DNA from: Ichthyophonus hoferi | Taxonomy: Eukaryota; Opisthokonta; Ichthyosporea; Ichthyophonida; Ichthyophonidae | Assembly (NCBI GenBank): GCA_002751075.1 | Contig: NAOQ01000567.1 | Coordinates: 35,796-48,834, forward strand | Length of the DNA stretch: 13,039 bases | Direction: 5' to 3' | In this document: in pieces, positions 1-7,161 of the stretch | How the letters are laid out: each line of letters begins with the position of its first letter | How positions within the stretch are numbered: the first letter of the stretch is position 1 | Notes under the pieces: model-generated | Database searches by the model: none | The model's input: the letters and a program-made list of their open reading frames with translations, nothing else | What the model was told of the DNA's origin: nothing | Translations under genes and position numbers: made by a program

Positions 1-100
1 GCATATTGTATAGTGTATAGAATATAGTGTATAGTATTATAGTGTATAGTATATAGTGTATAGTATATAGTGTATAGTATATAGTGTATAGTGTATAACG
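1..100. repeat. TATAGTG / TATAGTATATAG simple tandem repeat
   Basis: Units of the type TATAGTG and TATAGTATATAG recur head to tail, most regularly about every 16 bases (tagtgtatagtatata). The repeat lies in the TRM7 intron and has no coding content. Confidence 0.85.
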
Positions 101-545
101 CATATATAATAACTTGTACAATCTCGCCTCTTAGTTTGTCTTTTAAAATATATAAAACTAACATATACGAATACCCATCCATTTATCTGGCCTTTAACAA
201 GGCCGTTCTATCGGTTACCATTTTTAATAATAAAAAGATGCGTATATATATGCATTGAGGCATAGAAATATAGAGAGTAAAACATACAGTAGGGGACATA
301 TACATCATTCGTTCTGTTAATACTCCGTCGAATAAATCGCAGCAAAATAGAGAAAACAATAGTTCTATTGGTCATAATATAGTATAGTCTACCCTTAAAT
401 ACACCATATACTATAGCTTATCATTACATATACCCTATATATACCTACACCATACTATACCCTACTTTTAAATATATCATATTATCATATTCCTCATGCT
501 ATATTATACTATACCATAACATGTCCTTTATATACTATAACCTAC
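1..545 (-). other. 5' part of the first intron of the FTSJ1/TRM7 gene
   Basis: The intron begins at the GTAGGT donor (545..540) and runs off the left edge. No acceptor followed by the expected Val-Thr-Arg...DLCAAPGSW coding sequence was found, so the intron is at least 545 bases long. It holds degenerate copies of its own donor segment (384-579) and a TATAGTG-type simple repeat (1-100). Reading through the donor meets a stop codon (TAG) within four codons, so this donor is needed for a full-length product. Confidence 0.75.
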
Positions 546-579
546 CCTTAAATATGTCATATTCCTCATCAATCTGCAG
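384..579. repeat. Three degenerate tandem copies of the TRM7 exon-1/donor segment, period about 80 bases
   Basis: On the plus strand, 531-579 carries actataacctacccttaaa, a run through tcat, then attcctcat. A second version at 451-503 has actataccctacttttaaa, again tcatatt, then attcctcat. A shorter third at about 384-404 has tagtctacccttaaataca. The best copy spans the real exon end and donor; the other two lie in the intron and keep GTAGGG and GTAGAC-like sequences on the minus strand. This looks like old local tandem duplication across a splice site. Confidence 0.55.
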
Positions 580-666
580 TAGTTTAAATGCACTTCTAGC
601 CCTCCACCCTTCCTCCTTAGCCAGACGATAATATATATCACGCTTATCACGAGATGACCGCCCCAT
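546..666 (-). CDS. FTSJ1/TRM7: tRNA 2'-O-ribose methyltransferase FTSJ1/TRM7, first coding exon (partial gene)
   Basis: Seen: an ATG at 666..664 opens 40 codons reading [10 protein letters not shown], then [20 protein letters not shown], then [10 protein letters not shown], with one further base before a GTAGGT donor at 545..540. Known: this matches almost residue for residue the start of eukaryotic FTSJ1/TRM7 proteins (MGR-S/T-S-x-DKRD...[11 protein letters not shown]). These SAM-dependent enzymes 2'-O-methylate tRNA anticodon-loop positions 32 and 34 with partner subunits. The Lys at residue 28 (SAFK) is the first of the family's K-D-K-E catalytic residues. The exon ends in phase 1 just where the family continues with Gly-Val-Thr-Arg and the SAM-binding DLCAAPGSWSQ segment. 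That segment is not in the 545 bases to the left edge, so exon 2 must lie outside the window. The start is fixed by the conserved MGR N-terminus. The exon is an island of balanced composition in AT-rich DNA. Confidence 0.93.
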
Positions 667-864
667 TATAATTATAATACTAAAAATAATCAATAGAAAT
701 TAATGTATTATTAGTTATAAAATATGTTACTATATTATTATGTGGTGTATTATTATAGTAAATATAGATCTGCAGATAAGTTATTATACTGTATGCATGT
801 GTATGATCTATTCTAACATAAGATTCTAAAAATAGACGCGGTTATTGCTTTTTAATTTTATTGC

Positions 865-891
865 TAATTAATCTTAATTAATTTAGGTGCC
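865..891 (+). repeat. 27-base direct repeat, copy 1
   Basis: This stretch, built from TAATTAATCTTAATTAATTT followed by AGGTGCC, recurs exactly at 1035-1061, 170 bases away. Similarity weakens beyond it (ataaaagaattcaattgg against gtcaaggagttcaaatgg). The repeat lies 200 to 400 bases upstream of the TRM7 start codon. Confidence 0.85.
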
Positions 892-1034
892 ATAAAAGAA
901 TTCAATTGGTATAGCTAATTGTGATCCCAAAAATTATTTAATATTAATAGGTCATAAAATATTAAATTATTACAGTAGATAAGCTGTTATTTAAATTTAT
1001 AAGTCAGCCGCTATTGGTTTCTAAAATTATTTTT

Positions 1035-1061
1035 TAATTAATCTTAATTAATTTAGGTGCC
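1035..1061 (+). repeat. 27-base direct repeat, copy 2
   Basis: Exact copy of 865-891, 170 bases further from the TRM7 gene. The shared core contains TTAATTAA palindromes, so it could be a homeodomain-like binding site or simply a duplicated AT-rich unit. Confidence 0.85.
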
Positions 1062-1189
1062 GTCAAGGAGTTCAAATGGCCTTAGATAATTACAAGGATA
1101 TTGTTTATTCAATCTATTGTATAACCAGAATTCTACGTTGTAGTAATCGCTAATCACCTCTTTGAGATGGTAAAATATAGGGTAAATAT

Positions 1190-1510
1190 ACCCTGTCTTT
1201 ATTTTATGTTATTACCCCGACAATGACACATGTTAAGTGGCGGACTATAGTGCAAATAAAACTAGAAGCCCCGTCTCAGCCACAGAGTGGTTATGTTACA
1301 GTAATCTAAGTCCATGTGATGCAGTGAGGCTGAACTCGGATCAAATTGTAGAACCAATAAAATATAGTATCCAGGAATTAATCTAAATCCGAATCATTAT
1401 TACGTAGGTTTGATAGATAATCATTGCTATTTGATTAATAGTAGATAGCAAATAAATAGAATATATGCTATATTTTCATATAAATAAATAAGGAATCATT
1501 GCAACGTATT
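1190..1510 (+). repeat. Dispersed repeat, copy A (matches 9098-9415)
   Basis: About 320 bases align co-linearly with 9098-9415. Landmarks shared by both are CCTGTC-TT, GTGGCGGACTATAGTG followed by AAATAAAAC and AGAAGCCCC, CATGTGATGCAGTGAG followed by CTGAA, AGGAATTAATCT/AAGAATTAATCT, TAGGTTTGATAGATAAT, and ATATGCTATATT. By eye roughly three quarters of positions agree, with small gaps. I found no open frame, tRNA-like promoter boxes or terminal repeats, so it cannot be assigned to a known element class. It lies 0.5-0.85 kb upstream of the TRM7 start. Confidence 0.8.
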
Positions 1511-1767
1511 ACACGTGAACCAACAAGCCCAGTCCGTGTTCTAGGTATTACTTTATACATCTAGGACAATAGCTGACAATTGCAAGCAGAGAAACAAAAT
1601 AAAAATAAAATATGTTTCTTCAGTCTCGCTGTATAATTATGACAGTACGTCACAGTAAGAGATCTTTATATCCATATAATATTATATAGCCTACCATATA
1701 TAGATTAATGAGATCACTTAGTATTAATTAATTATAATTAACTATTTTAAGTTAAGTTGTACATATA
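1511..1767. other. Unassigned AT-rich intergenic DNA
   Basis: No exon, repeat partner or RNA gene was recognised. The stretch contains TTAATTAATTATAATTAA near its right end. Confidence 0.4.
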
Positions 1768-2090
1768 ATGGTAGTCAGCAACATATATATATTGTGTCAT
1801 TTTTATAAAAAAGTATTTGTTAAGGCAAGTTTAGTAGCTTCTACTCATGTCTCAACAGTCTTGCAACTGTTAGGGGAAGCCAGCCACACCAGTCTTTATT
1901 TGTGCTGGGGTAACTTGGAGTCTTGCCTTCAACAACTGAGTCATCAAAAAATAGCAGCATCACCATCTCTTTTTATTCCGTAGCAGTAGATCCTCTACTG
2001 AATGCCTTGAGAGTTTCACTGGGCCACTAGCCAGCAACTGCCTGTCCAACTAACGCTGCTCTCCTAGTGTTATCAACCTTATGGGCCTAT
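1768..2090. other. Unidentified GC-richer island with a 71-codon open frame
   Basis: Composition changes sharply here against the AT-rich flanks. A plus-strand frame at 1768..1983 encodes 71 residues, including HVSTVLQLLGEASHTS and CWGNLESCLQQL. The minus strand also has coding-looking stretches across 1850-2080 (for example TLKAFSRGSTATE and DWCGWLPLTVARLL) interrupted by stops. I recognise no family in either strand. It could be an exon of an unrecognised gene or a decayed mobile-element coding fragment. Which strand was coding cannot be settled from the sequence. Confidence 0.3.
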
Positions 2091-3060
2091 TCCTCAACTT
2101 ATGCTAATTTGTTTTTATAATTAAAATATGTCTTAGCCCATCTGTATTCTATGTATGCAAAGCGACAAGTTGAAACATTCCCTTAATTTAAGACTTTCTC
2201 TCCTTTAGACGAATATAGGTCAAAGGAACGCTCCTGTCTACTTATTTCCAAAATTTTATAATATTTTTTTTGTAAAATTTTTTTTATCATGTCAGTAGTG
2301 TTCATACTATCTTGTTCTTAATAAATATTCTCTTATGATACAATTAATCAAAGTCGGGGACGTTCTATGGGATTGGATGCAAGGATCATAGATAAGCCGT
2401 TGATCTAATTATGTCAATGTTTGAATCAAAATTATATTTGAGCAACTATGACTTTGACCAAAAATATAATCTCGCCATTATCATTCAAATCACAAGGAGT
2501 CGATTCCAAACCCAATAATTCTTGTAATCAATTAAGATTAAATTCGGTCACCATGAATCAATAAGCTGATGGTAATTAATCAGCAATCAATCAGAGGAGC
2601 GTTGATGAAAACCCTCACTGAGGTGGGAATGGTTCATAAGAAATATCCCAATAGAAGAAAGACATTAGATTTCTTAAAAAACGATTAAAATAAATTACTA
2701 GATTAATTAGACATTTACTCACACCAACCAATAAATCCGTAATAACTTTTACCATTAATACAAAGTAACTGCTGCTATCTTTAATATCCCCTATCTAGAT
2801 GTTTGTATCTCAACATAAGGCATCCTGTTGTCCTATAATATGCATGCACATGACATGGCATTCATCTTTTCCCCTTTCCGTATAATTAAACACCGAATGT
2901 AATGGCATACTATACTATAATCTGATATGTATGTACAGGTTTGTAGTGTATTACATTATACTTATCATTTTATATTTTGCTCCTGGCAAATTGGGTCATT
3001 TTATTAGACCAATCCTAGACCGTTCCAGATGCTATAACGTAAAAAAAACCCAATAATCCC
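2091..3060. other. Intergenic region between TRM7 and the OTU/UIM gene
   Basis: This is AT-rich with no recognisable gene. A 39-codon plus-strand frame at 2569..2688 (MKTLTEVGMVHKKYPNRR in its middle) stands out slightly but matches nothing I know. At 2227-2246 there is a short segment repeated inverted near 13000-13021. Confidence 0.4.
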
Positions 3061-3084
3061 TCTAAAACACACTATACAAGACCT

Positions 3085-3090
3085 TTTATT
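3085..3090 (-). terminator. Polyadenylation signal AATAAA of the OTU/UIM gene
   Basis: On the minus strand CCAATAAAAGG occurs about 150 bases after the TAA stop. It is the first canonical AATAAA downstream of the stop. Cleavage would be expected around 3060-3075. Confidence 0.6.
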
Positions 3091-3238
3091 GGTGGAAGAA
3101 AAGATCTACTTTCTTGACAACACTACGAAATTACAAAGAATCCTCTCTTCCCCTAGACTACAGTCAAAATTCCAAGAAACAAAACAGGAAGAGATATAAT
3201 AATACTAAGTGAAATCAGGTAGGTAGGCTGTGCTAAAC

Positions 3239-4149
3239 TTAATACTGAAAACCATAATTAGGACCCTGGTGCATAGGTGGCCTTACTCCCATTCCCATAC
3301 CACCTTGCATATTTCCCTGTATTCCTTGCATATTTCCCTGCATACCTTGCATACCTCCCGGCATTCCTTGCATATTTCCCTGCATACCTTGCATACCTCC
3401 CGGCATTCCTTGCATATTTCCCTGCATACCTCCATTTAAATGGTGCATAGGTGGCCTTACACCCATCCCCATACCGCCTTGCATATTTACCGGCATTCTT
3501 TGCATACCTCCCTGCATTCCTTGCATACCTCCCTGCATTCCTTGCATATTTCTCTGCATTCCTTGTCTATTACCTTGCATACTTCCTTGTATATTCCAAT
3601 TGTTCTGTGACATACCATACCCTATAGTAGTACTAGTTGTAGGTAGTACCTTATTAGGAATCGTTAACCCTGGCTGTGACGTCATAGTCCCCCTAGACGT
3701 CCCTATATTAATCCCTTCCTTCTGAGCTTGTAACTGAGCCAAAGTCAGTTTCTGGCCCGGTTTCTCATTGGATGACAACGAACCAAATACGTACTTATCA
3801 TTGGCCCATAGGTTATTTCCCGCGGGAGCAAATGCCAAGCACTCCTCTTTTGCCATTGGCTCTGAGTGCATCACCGAAGAGCTCTCATTGGTAGAGGCAG
3901 CACCCACCAGAGTAGGGGTAAGAAACTGGGTACTGGGCATAACTACACGAGATGGTGTCTTAAAGGTATTCTCACTGACACTGTATTGTTTGAGCTGCTC
4001 TTTGTATAGTGTTTCTAGTGCAGCTTGTAGGTTGGTAGGTGCGCCTGCAAAAGGAGAGGTAGAGGGAGTAGTAGGCGGGATAGGGTGAGGTTCCAGGAGG
4101 TCAAAGTGGCCTGCATCGTAGAACAAACAGTAGAACACATGCCGGGCCT
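3239..4149 (-). CDS. OTU/UIM gene exon 6: OTU histidine motif and Met-Gln-Gly tail
   Basis: The acceptor CCACTCTGCAG follows a strong pyrimidine tract with a CTAAT branch-like site. The first two bases complete a Lys codon. The exon encodes ARHVFYCLFYDAGHFDLLEP (end of the OTU-like fold), a Pro/Ser/Thr linker, a helical ALETLYKEQLKQY, LTLAQLQAQKEG, then about 120 residues of MQG/MQGN/MPGG repeats. It stops at TAA 3241..3239. The open frame extends upstream of the acceptor to 4228, but that part is intron. Confidence 0.85.
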
Positions 4150-7129
4150 CTGCAGAGTGGCAGAGGGCATTAGTGGAGTAGGGGAGGGCAGGGAGGCAGG
4201 ATGATGGGGCAATAGTAGGGTCATACATACCATTCTACCATCGTACATATATACATACATACATACATATTATCATCCATATTATCCTACATAGTATGGT
4301 ATAGTAGGGCAATAGTATTCAGAATGATAACCAAATAACAACATAGGAAAATAGCATAAATTATAGTATCGTGCAGTACTGTAATATTGTAATATTACAA
4401 TATAGTATAATAGAATATAACACAAAAGAGCCCAACCCAATACAATATTATAATGAAATATAACCCCACTCACTCAGTGGTGCAACCATTCCAGAGATAT
4501 CCAATCCCCCGCCTAGTTTAAAAGGTCGTTCACGAATAAAAACCAGTATATAATTATCCCTATAAGCACCGGCTGACATTTCTGTAATACCAAGATACTG
4601 TTGGTCCTTTGTCATTTTAGTTACATATTGTTGAATTAATTGGGGTGGATTTTTAATATCAGGGAAGATTAGTTCTGCCTCCATTAACAACGCCTCTTTT
4701 AATTGGGGAATATTTATAGCATTGTCGTACAGGTATTGGAGAAGAGATCGACGCTCTGCTGATACGTCCACAGCCTATATAAAATTTAAAGAGATGGTTG
4801 TAAGTTATTTTAAAAATGGATGTCCAGAAAGAGGAAATAATGATAGGGTGAGTGGGTTTAACGGTAAACATTTAAACTTTAATATATTGCAACATTTAAT
4901 ATATGATATTTTAAGGTAGGCTAATGGATTTGAACTTAATATAATATAATATAATATAATACAATACACCATAGTACAAACAACATAATATACGCAAGTG
5001 TATCTAATAAAAACCCATTACAATTTATTATGGCCTAAACATATAAGAAAAAAGCGTTAACATAGATAGCCTACATAAAAATATAATCGACCAATCAGAC
5101 CATTTCAGGAACACATTGAAACATTTACACGCCCACATAACAGTACCTAACCCCACCCCTATATATATATACATATATAAATACATATACATATAGATAT
5201 AGATATATAGATATATAAATACATACACACATATCTACCCTATCCTAGGCCTACCTGATTGCCATAGCAACGTTCAACATCCTGATACTGCAATGTACCC
5301 TGGGACAGTAATCTAAAACATAGACACACCAACACCGCACAATCTCCCGCTCCCCACAGTATATGTAGATTAGAAAACCCATAGCCAATCATTTTCGTTT
5401 TCTGGTTGCCACTTTTAAGTACCGCATCTAATTCGCTGTATTCTCCTTGTTTAGCCAATAGGTCTTCAAATCCCTGTGTATTAAAATTTAGTATATAGGA
5501 ATATATTATATGGTATGGTGGTGAATTATGTTATAACGTAATGCTTTATATTATATTATATAAGTAAAAGATTGTGCGAAAGGGAGAGGGGATCGGAAGC
5601 AAATATATATATATATTAACAAAATAATTAAAGCCTGATTAGTCAATTAAAACCCAACTAAAAAGAGTAGGATAAGTGAAATAAACATGAAAGGATAACT
5701 AAATGCGATAGGCGATAGATCATATGTTTATATATATCGTTCTATAGTAATAGTAATAATATAAACCGAAAAATACTGGATAGAAGTCACGTAGGTGCTT
5801 TCTCCACAACAAAATAAATATATATTAAAATACTTAAAATACAGTACGTATTTGTCGGATTAAATAATAGATCTTCAATAAAATGAGGTAGATATAGTTT
5901 AGGTTCACTATTATAATATAGTATAGCGTAGTATAGTATAGGATATTACATTGCAATATATTATAGTATAATGTAATGTAATACAGTATAATAAAACACA
6001 ATATTACACAATATAATACAATACAACACAATATAACATAATACCATAAAATGTAATATCATACAATACAACACAATATAATACAATATCATCAATCAAC
6101 CAAAGCAACTCTATACCACACATAAATAAATCAAACCATTAGTTAATTAATTAATTATAAATTTAGCCAACCAATCACAACACAACCCTCACCTTCTCTC
6201 CCAGGGATTCATGCAGGGCAGCCTCCTTTTCATACAAAGAACTTTTTCTTATTGGTTCAGGTTTAGCCATATTAGCACTGGTAGATGACGCACTGTTAGA
6301 TAACTGGGTAGAAGGGGCCGCAGACTGAGAAAATGCAGACCAAGAATTGGCCTGTTCCTCGTGGGTCACGTGATTTCTAGATGAATTAGAGCTCGAGTTA
6401 TTTTGGGGGGCAAAGGGGTTTTCGTCGAACATTGATTTTTGCATAGATCCCCCTGAGGAGGGGGGAGGTGCAAAGGGATCTACGGGGGTATTGTTACGGA
6501 TATCCTATTGGTGGGATTGGAAATTAAATTAAAAAGGGTGAGAGGATTGGGGCAGGGTCATAAAGGGTGAACTATAGTATAATGTAGTGTAATATAATAA
6601 CGTAATAATAGTATAATAAAATACAATACAATCCAATACAATACACTACCCTACATTAAATTATATCTTCCAATAATAAGCTGCATATACATACTAAAAA
6701 TAGACTTAAAACAACCCAACAATATTATACAATAGAATATTTGATCACAATTAAGAGATCTTAATCTCTTTCCCTTAACCAATCACATACCATCTTACTC
6801 ATCTCTAATGCCATAAGCAAATCATGATCATTCTTTTCAGCTATTAATCTTTCTCTCCTCCTATCATCTTCCACCTTTTTACTCAACTCAATCGCCATTT
6901 TAATTCGTGCTTCTTCGCTTCTAGGAAGATCTCTCTGGGGAATTTCACGGTGGGGGGTAGGGGGGCTCAATGGAAAGGAATCATCACTTGCGTCGTATCC
7001 TGATTGGGTGGTTGGGGGACTAAGACGGAGAGAGAGAAAGAGAGAGAGAGAGAATGAACCATACATGGAGAGAAAATAAAAGATATCGTTTGTAATGTTA
7101 TTATACTATCATACTATTATACTATCATG

Positions 7130-7161
<32 letters not shown>

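Larger units (their letters stand above)
667..1189. other. AT-rich upstream region of FTSJ1/TRM7
   Basis: This is the 5' flank of the minus-strand TRM7 gene. I see no coding exon in it. Its only clear structure is the 27-base direct repeat at 865 and 1035, and several CTATTGG sequences (CCAAT on the gene's strand), for example at 1012-1018. No promoter could be assigned with confidence. Confidence 0.5.

Noticed and set aside
1300-1345. Box C/D-like GTGATG...CTGA in the dispersed repeat, suggesting a snoRNA
   Set aside because: Spacing between the C-like and D-like boxes is only about 9 bases, with no terminal stem and no second box pair.
3230-3439. 69-codon plus-strand frame with HTLHTSRHSLHISL repeats
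   Set aside because: Antisense of the Met-Gln-Gly coding repeat.
3768-4088. 106-codon plus-strand frame
   Set aside because: It is the antisense shadow of exon 6, whose minus-strand frame has splice support and a sensible protein.
5834-6031. Minus-strand frame of Cys, Ile, Leu, Tyr (membrane-like)
   Set aside because: Produced by TATAATAC simple repeats within intron 3; no splice phase fits it into the gene.
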